Source: Prosthecodimorpha staleyi (GTDB lineage: Bacteria; Pseudomonadota; Alphaproteobacteria; Rhizobiales; Ancalomicrobiaceae). From it: 64,000 nucleotides of DNA. Below are positions 1 through 9,028 of this stretch, piece by piece; the stretch's first letter is position 1; the number at the start of each line of letters is the position of its first letter. The DNA lies in contig NZ_JAHHZF010000005.1 of the NCBI RefSeq assembly GCF_018729455.1, positions 310,001-374,000 on the forward strand. The letters run 5' to 3'. Position numbers and translations under genes: made by a program. The notes below the pieces were generated by a model that ran no database searches, was not told the DNA's origin, and saw nothing but the letters and a program-made list of their open reading frames with translations.

Positions 1-2
1 GC

Positions 3-986
3 ATGAGCATGGACCGTCGGGCTTTCATCACCACCAGTCTCATCGGCCTCGCCGCGGCCAGCGCCACCGGGGTGGCGACCGTGCCGGCGATGGCACAGGG
101 AACGGCGCCCGCCCCGTCCGCTCTGAAGCCCGGTCCGGCCGCCCAGGTCTACAAGCTCGGCGATTTCGCCGTGGCGGCGCTGCATGACGGCGCTGTGCAG
201 TTCCCGACCCCGCCGAACTTCATCCGCAACCTGTCCGACGCCGAAACCGCCGCGACCTTCGCGGCCGTCGGCCTGCCGTCCGACAAGCTGAGCCTGACCT
301 TCACGCCGATGGTGGTCTCGACCGGCAAGAATCTGGTCCTGTTCGACACCGGCTTTGCCGACAACGGCAGCCCCACGGCCGGCCGGCTGATCGCCAATCT
401 GGCCGCCGTCGGCATCAAGCCGGAGGATATCGACACCGTCGTGATCAGCCATTTCCACGGCGATCACATCAACGGCCTGCGCAACAAGGCCGGCACGCTC
501 CTGTTCCCGAAGGCCGAGATCGCCGTGCCGGAGCCGGAATGGGCCTACTGGATGGACGACGCCAAGATGAGCGCCGCCCCGGACGGACTGAAGGGCAACT
601 TCCAGAACTGCCGCCGGGTGTTCGGGGCGGAAGCCGCCAAGGTGCGCCGCTTCGGCTGGGGCAAGGAGGTCGTGCCCGGCGTGACCGCCGTACAGGCCGA
701 CGGCCATACGCCCGGCCATACCGCCTTCCTGGTCGCCTCCGGCAAGGACCAGTTGATGTATGTCGCCGACATCACCAACAATCCGGCCATCTTCGCCAAG
801 AATCCGGAGCTGAAGGCGATGTTCGACATGGATGCCGACCGCGCCGTCGCCACCCGCAAGGCGATCCTCGACCGCGCCGCCGCCGACAAGGTCCGCGTCG
901 CCTTCTATCACGGCGCCTTCCCGTCGAACGGCTTCGTCACCAAGGCCGGCAACGGCTTCGACTTCACCCCCGCATTCTGGCAGTGA
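3..986 (+). CDS. MBL-fold metallo-hydrolase, Tat-exported
   Basis: Predicted periplasmic zinc-dependent hydrolase of the metallo-beta-lactamase superfamily, 327 residues. The N-terminus carries a twin-arginine signal (DRRAFITTS, then a hydrophobic stretch ending near AMAQG, about residue 33). The metal-binding signature HFHGDHINGL lies near residue 150. Further candidate ligands are the His of DGHTPGHT, the Asp of YVADITNN and the late His in AFYHGAF. This is the layout of the glyoxalase II/lactonase-like branch. Tat export suggests that it folds with metal in the cytoplasm. The substrate cannot be read from sequence. An in-frame ATG two codons downstream is an alternative start. The gene begins two bases into the window, so its promoter is not visible. 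Confidence 0.85.
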   Translation: MSMDRRAFITTSLIGLAAASATGVATVPAMAQGTAPAPSALKPGPAAQVYKLGDFAVAALHDGAVQFPTPPNFIRNLSDAETAATFAAVGLPSDKLSLTFTPMVVSTGKNLVLFDTGFADNGSPTAGRLIANLAAVGIKPEDIDTVVISHFHGDHINGLRNKAGTLLFPKAEIAVPEPEWAYWMDDAKMSAAPDGLKGNFQNCRRVFGAEAAKVRRFGWGKEVVPGVTAVQADGHTPGHTAFLVASGKDQLMYVADITNNPAIFAKNPELKAMFDMDADRAVATRKAILDRAAADKVRVAFYHGAFPSNGFVTKAGNGFDFTPAFWQ

Positions 987-1068
987 GGCTGCGCTGACGG
1001 ATGCCCGGGGCCGCGTCTGCGGCGCCCGGGCGTTCGGCTCTGCCCGACGCCGCCGGAACCATGTCTTC

Positions 1069-1167
1069 GGACGCTCAGCTGCGCCAGGGAAACGGGTCGT
1101 TGGACGCTCAATCGCGCCAGGGAAACGGGCCGTTGGACTCTCAGCCGCGCCAGGGAAACGGGCCATC
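1069..1167. repeat. Three tandem 33-bp repeats at the 3' end of the CYTH gene
   Basis: Three consecutive 33-bp units (1069-1101, 1102-1134, 1135-1167) share the core GCGCCAGGGAAACGGG. The third unit lies inside the last codons and stop of the CYTH gene on the minus strand. The outer units look like duplicated copies of that gene's 3' end and stop codon. Because 33 is a multiple of three, the repeat reads as an 11-residue periodic peptide on the plus strand, but nothing supports its translation. Confidence 0.85.
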
Positions 1168-1626
1168 CTCGGCGGCGGCGAGCAGCAGGGCGGCCGAGCC
1201 GTAGCGGCGGTCATGGGTGATTTCCGGGCCGACCCAATTCGGAGGCAACACAACTGCGGCCTCGTCCCGCAATTCGATCTCGGCGATCACCAGCCCGTCG
1301 AGCGGCCCTAGGAAGACGTCGACCGTCCACAGATGCGTGCCTTCCGGGACGGCGAAGCGGACCCGTTCGATGATCGGGCCGTGACAGCGCCGCGCCAGCA
1401 TGGCGTCCGCGTCGGCGACGGGAATCTCGTACTCGAACTCGTCCCGGGCGATGCCGCTTTTCGGCCCCTTCACGGTCAGCCAGGCCGTCCGCTCGCTGCG
1501 CCGCACGCGCACCTTGTTGGTGCCGCCGCTCGACAGCAGCCCGTCGAGCAGACGCTCCGACCCACTCGCGCGTTCCCGCCAGCCGTCATGGGCGATCAGG
1601 AACTTGCGCTCGATTTCGATGGCCAT
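1141..1626 (-). CDS. CYTH domain protein (triphosphate tunnel metalloenzyme)
   Basis: 161 residues. The protein opens with MAIEIERKFL, the EXEXK signature of the CYTH/triphosphate tunnel superfamily. Later strands carry the expected basic and acidic residues (TVKGPKSG, RDEFEYEIP, DVFLGPLDGLVIAEIEL). Family members hydrolyse inorganic triphosphate, thiamine triphosphate or similar substrates, or act as class IV adenylate cyclases. Bacterial single-domain proteins of this size are most often triphosphatases. It is cytoplasmic. Its last codons lie within a 33-bp tandem repeat that continues beyond the stop. Family membership is secure; the substrate is not. Confidence 0.85.
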   Translation of the reverse strand: MAIEIERKFLIAHDGWRERASGSERLLDGLLSSGGTNKVRVRRSERTAWLTVKGPKSGIARDEFEYEIPVADADAMLARRCHGPIIERVRFAVPEGTHLWTVDVFLGPLDGLVIAEIELRDEAAVVLPPNWVGPEITHDRRYGSAALLLAAAEDGPFPWRG

Positions 1627-1833
1627 GAACCCTCAATCCCCGTTGCGGAGAGCCGGCCTCCCGGGGCGTTGCCGTCCTGCGACGCCCGAGGGCAACGATC
1701 CGGTCCCTTCGTTCAGGACCTCGGGCCTGCGCTGCCCCTCCGCAAAATCCCGGTCTCTTGCGCTGTGTCCCCGCTTCCATTGTCACAATCAAGCTGCGGC
1801 CGGTTGCGATCGAACGCCGCGCTCGGCGCCTAG

Positions 1834-1873
1834 GCATTTCCCGATCGGATGCGGTCGTCCGATCGGGAAATGC
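1834..1873. repeat. Perfect 16-bp inverted repeat
   Basis: The left arm is GCATTTCCCGATCGGA (1834-1849), followed by an 8-nt loop and the exact reverse complement at 1858-1873. It sits in the 318-bp gap between the YqeB-family gene (ends at 1945 on the minus strand) and the CYTH gene start, so it may act as a terminator for the former. It lacks a clear T-run on either side. CCGATCGG-containing sequence recurs near 45.95 kb. Nothing else was recognised in this gap. Confidence 0.7.
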
Positions 1874-1944
1874 GCCAGAATCGATCCCTCGAGCCGGTCC
1901 TCTGCTTCCGGATCTCTTCGATCCGGATGGGACGGACTGCGGGG

Positions 1945-2823
1945 TCATCCGCCCAAGGTCCGGCCGTCGCGGCGACCTGACGGCCCGGCCCCGATCGCCA
2001 GCCGATGCCGCATCAAGGCCGCGGCGGTCGCGTCGGCAATCGTGCGGCCGCGCTCGTCGGTGCCGCGCCAGGCCGCCTGCCAGCGGCTGCGCGGATCGAT
2101 CTCGAGGAGTTTCACATGGCCGGCGACCTCGGTGTCGTCGCGCACCAGGCCGCGCAGCACCCCATCGAGCGGAGCCGCGACCGGCAGCCCGGCGAGATGC
2201 CCGACCACCATGCCGCGGTAGACCCGCATGCCGATCTCGAACGAAGTGCGCCAGCGTCCGGGGCCGGCCGAATAGACGAACCGCTCCCGCCCCAGCCCGC
2301 CGAGCGGGTTCGACCGGCCGTCCGCGGCCGCGGTGGCCCCCTCGGTGACCAGTTCGCCATTGCGGCCCGGCCGCGTCTCCACGGCGACATCGCAATTGCG
2401 GCCGATCTCGAAACCCGGGCCGAGCCCGACGGTGACGGCGGCGAGATGGCGCAGATCCGGAATCACCGCATATTTGTTCATGCGGGCGTCGATCAGCACG
2501 TCGAAGGCCGCGAAGGGGCAGAGATCGACGAAGCCGAGCCGGGTGATGCCGATCCGCGCCGGTCCGTCCGCAAAGGTCAGCAGATCCCGGCCCTGCTCGA
2601 CCGGTTCCGCGCCGATGCCGTCGACCTGGACGTCCTCGCCGAACAGGATGTCGTGAAAGGCCATGCCGCGGCGGATCACCGGCGGGTGCGGATCATGGGC
2701 CAGGATCACCGCATGGCCGATGCGGTTCAGCCGGATCGCAACCGAGGAGGCGATTTCGTTGGTGCCGAGCACGAGGACGAGCGGCGCCGCGCGCGGACCC
2801 GCGCCAATTCGGTTGAGCGGCAA
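1945..2823 (-). CDS. YqeB/EF2563-family molybdenum hydroxylase accessory protein
   Basis: 292 residues. It has an N-terminal Rossmann-like strand-turn (VLVLGTNEIASSVAIRLNR), then GLGPGFEIGRNCDVAVETRP and, near the C-terminus, a biotinyl-like hammerhead segment (APLDGVLRGLVRD, LLEIDPR). These match the family named for selenium-dependent molybdenum hydroxylase systems (EF2563/YqeB), thought to help mature molybdenum hydroxylases. The start is a TTG preceded by GGAGG at 6-nt spacing; no ATG fits as well. No molybdenum enzyme is adjacent. The only one in the window is the CO-dehydrogenase-like subunit near 60 kb. Family call from conserved motifs; precise role inferred. Confidence 0.75.
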   Translation of the reverse strand: MPLNRIGAGPRAAPLVLVLGTNEIASSVAIRLNRIGHAVILAHDPHPPVIRRGMAFHDILFGEDVQVDGIGAEPVEQGRDLLTFADGPARIGITRLGFVDLCPFAAFDVLIDARMNKYAVIPDLRHLAAVTVGLGPGFEIGRNCDVAVETRPGRNGELVTEGATAAADGRSNPLGGLGRERFVYSAGPGRWRTSFEIGMRVYRGMVVGHLAGLPVAAPLDGVLRGLVRDDTEVAGHVKLLEIDPRSRWQAAWRGTDERGRTIADATAAALMRHRLAIGAGPSGRRDGRTLGG

Positions 2824-3196
2824 GGACGGCCTCCATGGTCAGGTGCGAGCGTTCATGACGACCGCGCAGCAAGGCTCGTGCCGGCCGCTTTGCGGCAGAG
2901 GCCCGGGTCCGCATCGGCGAAAGCGGCCCGACATTGTCGGCATTCCGACAAACCGAACACGACGGATCGCCCGGAACCGGGATGCCGCGTCCGCCGGCCG
3001 CAGACCCGCCCCGCACGGGATCCCATCAGGGCGCCGGGCCAGATCCACACGGCAGGAATTCGCCCGGCCCCCTCCCGTCGGCACAACGGCTCCGCTAGTG
3101 GTGAAGGAGTGAGCGGTACGGAATCACGCGACGGACGGGCAGCATCCGTCTCGATCGAGCCGTTCCGCCGGCCCGAACGATCCGACAGGAGCCCCC
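2824..3196. other. Divergent intergenic region, no gene seen
   Basis: This 373-bp stretch lies between two divergently transcribed genes and must hold both promoters. Open frames here are short and have no recognisable protein features. No convincing operator or hairpin was found apart from the two ribosome-binding sites at its edges. Confidence 0.5.
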
Positions 3197-3826
3197 ATGA
3201 CGCTCGCCGCCCTCGCCGCCTCCTTCCTGGCCGGCGCCCTCTACGTGCTTTCGCCCGGCCCGGCAGTGCTGGCCCTGATCGGCATCGGCGCCTCGCAGGG
3301 ACGGCGGCCGGCGGCGCATTTCGTCATCGGCCATCTGGCCGGCGATACGCTCTGGTGTGGCCTGGCGATCTTCGCCCTGGTCGGCGCGCAGGTGATCGAC
3401 CAGCATGTCTTCGACGCCATCGCGCTTCTGTGCGCCGGCTATCTCGGCTGGCTCGGCTACAAGGGCGTCACGGCCCGCTCGGCCGGGGCGGCCGACGACG
3501 TGATCGGGCGCCGGCCGCTGCGCCGCGGCATCCTGTTCGGGCTGACCAATCCGAAGAGCTATCCGGTCGCGCTGGCGATGTTTTCGGCGCTGTTCGCCGG
3601 CCAGGCCGGGACCCTGTCCTTCGAGGCCCTGCCGATGCTGCTGATCGCAGCCTTTGTCGGCTTCCTGATCGGCGACCTGATCCTGGTCTGGATCGTCGGC
3701 ACCAAGCTGCTGCGCGGCCTCTATCTGCGCCACGCGCTGTGGATCATCCGCGCCACCGGCGCGCTGTTCCTGCTGTTCTCGCTGCGCACCGCCTGGGAAG
3801 CCCTGCCGCGCCTGCTGCGCCGCTGA
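3197..3826 (+). CDS. LysE/RhtB family amino-acid exporter
   Basis: 209 residues, strongly hydrophobic, with about six membrane segments. The family signature VLSPGPAVLALIGIGASQGR follows the first helix, and LTNPKSYPVALAMFSALF lies in the middle third. LysE/RhtB proteins export basic or neutral amino acids and homoserine lactone-like compounds across the inner membrane. The specific substrate cannot be predicted. The ATG follows CAGGAGCCCCC, a good ribosome-binding site. It stands alone, divergent from the YqeB-family gene. Confidence 0.88.
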   Translation: MTLAALAASFLAGALYVLSPGPAVLALIGIGASQGRRPAAHFVIGHLAGDTLWCGLAIFALVGAQVIDQHVFDAIALLCAGYLGWLGYKGVTARSAGAADDVIGRRPLRRGILFGLTNPKSYPVALAMFSALFAGQAGTLSFEALPMLLIAAFVGFLIGDLILVWIVGTKLLRGLYLRHALWIIRATGALFLLFSLRTAWEALPRLLRR

Positions 3827-3886
3827 CGGCCTTCCCTTCCGGCCCCGCGCTCCCGGACGGCCCGGCGATCGGGCCGGCCGGCAGCG

Positions 3887-4170
3887 TCACGGCGGCCAGA
3901 GATCCGGCCGCCGCGAGACCGCGTCAAGCACCTGCGGCCAGCCGACGGTCCGCATGGCGCCGGGGATCTTGAGGGCCTGCGTCGGCCGGCCCTCGGCCAT
4001 GATCAGCACGATCGTCTCGACACCGCCGCAGGCCGCGTCGCCGCAGGCGATCTCGCTGACCGTGAACGCGACCCGGTCGTCGGCGCCGAGCGCCTCGCGG
4101 GTCCAGTCGCGAATGCGCTGGCGGGTTTCGGCAAGAGACGGATCGTCGACCTTCCGCGAGAAGCGCAGGA

Positions 4171-4174
<4 letters not shown>
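3887..4174 (-). CDS. Small cysteine-motif protein coupled to CobW (hypothetical)
   Basis: 95 residues, from a GTG start that overlaps the stop of the upstream GTPase gene in a GTGA junction. That overlap is the main reason for the start. The protein has a conserved-looking core [18 protein letters not shown], followed by a basic segment and a short C-terminal helix. Similar small proteins with this Cys-rich ET motif are often auto-annotated as 'nitrate reductase', but nothing here resembles that enzyme. Co-translation with a Zur-controlled COG0523 GTPase suggests a role in metal handling, possibly through the CGDAAC cysteines. This is inference. Confidence 0.65.
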
Positions 4175-5391
<1,217 letters not shown>

Positions 5392-5404
5392 CGGCGATCT
5401 CGTT

Positions 5405-5426
5405 ATGTTACGTTATAACATAACAT
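5405..5426 (-). promoter_or_regulatory. Zur-type operator
   Basis: A 22-bp inverted repeat centred on GTTATAAC, with arms ATGTTA and TAACAT and one mismatched pair. It lies 14-35 bp upstream of the COG0523 GTPase start. The sequence closely resembles alphaproteobacterial Zur boxes, which are AT-rich palindromes of the ATGTTATA/TATAACAT kind. It stands out in a GC-rich background. Predicted effect: repression when zinc is sufficient and expression on zinc starvation. Confidence 0.8.
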
Positions 5427-5577
5427 AATCGCACCAATCGCTCCCCGTCAAGCACGCCGCAACCGAGGCCCGCCCCGCTTGCCAGGCGCCGTGGCACAGT
5501 CCCGCTTCCCCGTCTTCCCACCGCTCTCCCGGCAGCCCGGCGGCATTCACTGCCCCATTCCCGCTCTCCGCCGGCCG

Positions 5578-5725
5578 CTTCCCCTTCGCCCCCTGAGGGG
5601 CGAGAAGGGGATATCCTGTTGGGGGATTGAGGAAATTACCGCACGCGATCCCCCAGCTCCTTCCCCTTCTCCCCCTTGCAGGGGGCGAAGGGAGTAACCC
5701 GTTGGGGGATTGGGGAAATCAACCG
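5578..5725. repeat. Two tandem copies of a GC-rich palindromic repeat
   Basis: Each copy has a G/C-rich hairpin with CCCCTT...AAGGGG arms (about 5581-5610 and 5661-5693), followed by TTGGGGGATTG and a GGAAAT tail. The same unit recurs in inverted orientation near 14.4 kb and in variant form near 14.6 and 36.5-37.0 kb. It is an intergenic REP-like family. The rest of the 5392-5888 gap holds only the Zur box and a short GC-rich tail. Confidence 0.75.
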
Positions 5726-5888
5726 GGATGCGCTCCCGGCTCCCGCCTCTTCGGCGACTGAAAGGGAGAGGGGCGGCCGGATTTAGAGTTCCCGGCACGG
5801 CAAGTGGCCGTCGAGACGACAACGGCGCCCCGCAGGGGGCGCCGCTCGGAAAGGCAACGGCGTCGACCGGTTGGTCGGCGCGCCCGGT

Positions 5889-6866
5889 TCACTTCATGCC
5901 GCGGATCGCTTCCTCGGCCTTGTCGACCAGATCCTTGGCGACGGTTTGGCTGGCCGAATAGGCGCGGTTGAACAGCGAGACGGTCGGGCCGGATTTCGGC
6001 AGCAGCTTGTCGCGCGGCATGCCTTTGACCAGCTTGATCAGGTCTTCTTTGTTGGTGCGCTGGTTGGTGCCGGCGGGAAGCACGTCGGCCGGCTGCGTGA
6101 TCAGCATGATCGGCGTGGCGATGGTGGTCACCTCGACGGCATTCTTGATGAAGCCGGCCTCGGTCACCGGGCGGGTTTCGAGCACGTAGACATTCTGGCC
6201 GTTGACCTGCTGGTTGACCAGCGCGCGGGCGACGACCGGGATGAAGTGGCCCTTCTTCTCGACCACGGTCTTGAAGTTGGCGTTGGCCGGATCGGGCAGC
6301 TGGACGAAGAGCGCGATCGTGTTGTCGGAGGCGAGCGCCATCTCGATCGCCTTGGAGGCCGATTCGGCATAGGTGATCTGGGCCGTCTCGATGCGGGTGA
6401 AGACGTTCGGCAGCACCTTCTTCATGTTCTCGAAGGTCTGCGCGGCGCCGGAACCCTGCGGCGGCAGCACCAGCTTGACGCGGGTGATGATGCGCACCAC
6501 GTCGCTGAACTGGGTCAGGTTCTTGGAGACGAAATAGACGCCCTCATTGGCGAGGTCGGCGCGAATCGCAACCAGCTTCTTGGCCGCATCCGGATTGGCC
6601 GCCGCCCAGTTGGCGAAGGCGTCGGTCTGCACCATGGCGATGCCGTCCTGGTCCGCCAGCACCTTCTCGATATTGTCGAGCGAACCCTTGGTCTCGACGC
6701 AGTTCGGCGTGAAGCCTTCGTTGCGCAGGCCATCCAGCATGGCCGGGCAGAGCGTGCCGAAATAGGCGCCGGCCTTGCCGCCCGAATAGATGTTCTGCGC
6801 CGCGCTCGCGCCGGCCCCGGCGATCGCGATCAGCGCGGCCACGGCGATGGTCTTCAGCATCTGCAT
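5889..6866 (-). CDS. TAXI-type periplasmic substrate-binding protein (orphan)
   Basis: 325 residues with a clear Sec signal peptide (AVAALIAIAGAGASAAQ, cleaved near residue 23). The mature start NIYSGGKAGAYFGTLCPAM and the following SLDNIEKVLADQDGIAMVQT resemble TAXI-family solute receptors of TRAP transporters. The start was chosen because AGGAG sits 7 nt upstream of this ATG. No TRAP membrane subunit (4TM-12TM fusion) is nearby, so it either works with a remote permease or has another sensing role. The ligand is unknown. TAXI assignment is probable rather than certain. Confidence 0.7.
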   Translation of the reverse strand: MQMLKTIAVAALIAIAGAGASAAQNIYSGGKAGAYFGTLCPAMLDGLRNEGFTPNCVETKGSLDNIEKVLADQDGIAMVQTDAFANWAAANPDAAKKLVAIRADLANEGVYFVSKNLTQFSDVVRIITRVKLVLPPQGSGAAQTFENMKKVLPNVFTRIETAQITYAESASKAIEMALASDNTIALFVQLPDPANANFKTVVEKKGHFIPVVARALVNQQVNGQNVYVLETRPVTEAGFIKNAVEVTTIATPIMLITQPADVLPAGTNQRTNKEDLIKLVKGMPRDKLLPKSGPTVSLFNRAYSASQTVAKDLVDKAEEAIRGMK

Positions 6867-7066
6867 GAATGTCTCCTGCCCATTGGCGATAAGGAATGTC
6901 GCCCCCTTGCGTCCGCAGCCTCCCGCCGCGACCCGCCCGCGCGCGGGACTGTCTCCGCAAACTCGGACGGATTCATGACCGCACCGATAGGTGCTTCGTG
7001 CAAATTCCTGTCGATGGCAATGGCGAATGTCGGGCACGGACCCGGACGATCGGTTATGATCAGCCC

Positions 7067-8998
7067 ATGAAATTCCCGCCCAACATTCTTGACGAAATCC
7101 GCGCCCGGCTGCCCGTTTCCGCCGTGGTCGGACGGCGCGTGCGGCTGAAGAAACAGGGCCGCGAATATGCCGGCCTGTCGCCGTTCAATCCGGAGAAGAC
7201 GCCGAGCTTTTTCGTCAACGATCACAAGGGCTTCTATCACTGCTTCTCGTCCGGCAAGCATGGCGACGTGTTCCGCTTCCTGATGGAGACGGAGGGCCTG
7301 AGCTTTCCCGAGGCGGTCGAACGGCTGGCCGCGGAGGCCGGCGTCCCGCTGCCCAAGCCCGACCAGCGCGAGGTGGTGCGCGAGCGCCAGCGTGCCAGCC
7401 TCGCCGACGTGGTCGAACTGGCCTGCCAGTTCTTCCAGGAGACGTTCCGGCTCTCGGCCGGCGCGACGGCAAGGGCCTATGCCGAACGGCGCGGGCTTCG
7501 GCCGGAGACCATCCGCGAATTCCGGATCGGCGCGGCGCCGGCCGAGCGCGACGCCCTGAAGCGGCACCTGATCGGACGCGGCGTCGACGAGCGCTCGATG
7601 ATCGATGCCGGGCTGCTGATCGAGCCCGACGACGGCCGGCCGAGCTACGACCGCTTCCGCAACCGCCTGATCATCCCGATCCAGGACGAGCGCGGTCGGG
7701 TGGTCGCCTTCGGCGGCCGTGCGCTCGGTCCCGACGACAAGCCGAAATACCTGAACTCGCCGGAGACCGAGCTCTTCCACAAGGGGTTCATGCTTTTCAA
7801 CGGCCATCGCGCCCGCGCGGCGGCGCATGAGAGCGGCCAGATCGTGGTGGTGGAGGGCTATCTCGACGCCATCGCAGTGGTGCAGGCCGGCATAGGTTCG
7901 GTGGTGGCGACCCTCGGCACGGCCTTCACGGAGGAACAGATCCAGCGCATGTGGCGCTTCGCGCCCGAACCGGTCGTCTGCTTCGACGGCGACCGCGCCG
8001 GCATCAGCGCCGCCCACCGCGCCATCGACCGCATCCTGCCGCATCTGAAGAGCGGCTTCTCGTTCAACTTCTGCTTCCTGCCCGACGGCAAGGACCCGGA
8101 CGAACTGATCGCCGGCGGCGGCCGCGAGGCCTTCCTGGCCGAGATCCAGCGCGCGGTCCCGCTGGCCGAGGTGCTGTGGGAGCGGGAGACCGCCGGGGCG
8201 ACCATCGACACGCCCGAGCGCAAGGCGGCGCTGGAGAAGCGGCTGAACGAGTTGACGACCCAGATCCAAGATCGGGCAGTGCAACAGAACTACAAGAATA
8301 AGTATCGAATTCAGCTCATGAACATGTTCTGGAGAACTGATCGTCAGAAGAAGCAAGAAACAAACGACAATATTGTATTGCCCAAAAAAACGGCAGACGA
8401 TGAATTACCGGGAGTTGAGGCGATAATTCTTGGCATCTGCGTAGAGTATCCGGGTGTTTTTTTCGAGTCTTTGGAGCATGTTATTTCCGCAAATTTTTTG
8501 GTGGAGCAATATAATTATTTCAGAATGGAGTTGTTTCGTGTTCTTGTTGAATTTGAAAATGTGGATGTTTCAAAGTTTTACGAGAAAATCGATAACAAGT
8601 TTCACTTTGTTCTGCGAAATGTTCATGGTGACAGTGTTTTAGATAAGTCAGGTAATATAATTAAACACCGCGGTCATGCGCTTCGAGCGAGACTGCCGAT
8701 CGTAGGATTTCTTCCGAGTGAAGAATTTATATACCGGATATTCTATAATTTCTTGGGTCGTCTACAGCTGCGGGATTTGGAGCGCCATCGTGAAGAGGTA
8801 ATTTCGTCTGCCGGAAATGATATCGATAGCGAAACTGAAGTTCGAGCGATGGAACTGATAAGAGAGGTATTGCGACGGAGGGAAGAGTATTTTCACCGCG
8901 AACAGGAGCTGGCCGAGGAGGCCAAGCTGATCCGCGCCGCCTTCGGGGCGGACAAGGACACCGGCCCGGTCTTCGCGCCGGTCGGTGGACGGAAATGA
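7067..8998 (+). CDS. dnaG: DNA primase DnaG with an AT-rich divergent C-terminal domain
   Basis: 643 residues. It synthesises RNA primers at the replication fork. The N-terminal CHC2-like region reads GLSPFNPEKTPSFFVNDH then FYHCFSSGKHGD: three of the four zinc ligands are replaced, as in Bradyrhizobium-type DnaG. The TOPRIM core is intact (VVVEGYLD with Glu263, DGDRAG with Asp307 and Asp309). Residues about 400-608 (nt 8265-8890) are encoded by markedly AT-rich DNA: 24 of 60 G+C at 8341-8400 and 19 of 60 at 8461-8520, against 40 of 60 at 7081-7140. GC returns to normal for the last 30 codons. This segment covers the helicase-binding domain. The reading frame is continuous. The rpoD neighbour common in this order is absent. 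Confidence 0.9.
   Translation: MKFPPNILDEIRARLPVSAVVGRRVRLKKQGREYAGLSPFNPEKTPSFFVNDHKGFYHCFSSGKHGDVFRFLMETEGLSFPEAVERLAAEAGVPLPKPDQREVVRERQRASLADVVELACQFFQETFRLSAGATARAYAERRGLRPETIREFRIGAAPAERDALKRHLIGRGVDERSMIDAGLLIEPDDGRPSYDRFRNRLIIPIQDERGRVVAFGGRALGPDDKPKYLNSPETELFHKGFMLFNGHRARAAAHESGQIVVVEGYLDAIAVVQAGIGSVVATLGTAFTEEQIQRMWRFAPEPVVCFDGDRAGISAAHRAIDRILPHLKSGFSFNFCFLPDGKDPDELIAGGGREAFLAEIQRAVPLAEVLWERETAGATIDTPERKAALEKRLNELTTQIQDRAVQQNYKNKYRIQLMNMFWRTDRQKKQETNDNIVLPKKTADDELPGVEAIILGICVEYPGVFFESLEHVISANFLVEQYNYFRMELFRVLVEFENVDVSKFYEKIDNKFHFVLRNVHGDSVLDKSGNIIKHRGHALRARLPIVGFLPSEEFIYRIFYNFLGRLQLRDLERHREEVISSAGNDIDSETEVRAMELIREVLRRREEYFHREQELAEEAKLIRAAFGADKDTGPVFAPVGGRK
8265..8890 (+). other. AT-rich segment inside dnaG, likely acquired or exchanged
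   Basis: An internal block of about 630 bp with AT-rich codon choice (AAT, ATA, TTT, GAA, TTA) in a gene and neighbourhood that otherwise use G/C-ending codons. Both boundaries lie inside the coding frame and no repeats or insertion-sequence ends are visible. The translated block still has the helical pattern expected of a DnaB-interacting C-terminal domain, so domain replacement by recombination is a better fit than a random insertion. Confidence 0.75.
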
Positions 8999-9028
8999 AA
9001 TCCTTGGTGTGAGCCACCCGCTCGCGGG

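Noticed and set aside
1069-1167. Possible CRISPR array
   Set aside because: Units of 33 bp are directly adjacent without spacers, and no cas genes are present. The same applies to the 36-bp units at 35375.
7142-7260. Loss of zinc ligands in DnaG taken as a defect
   Set aside because: The same Cys and His replacements are familiar in Bradyrhizobium-type DnaG, so they are a lineage trait rather than decay.
8265-8890. Insertion sequence or prophage fragment in dnaG
   Set aside because: The frame stays open, no terminal repeats or target duplications are seen, and the product still fits the C-terminal domain of DnaG. Domain exchange fits better.
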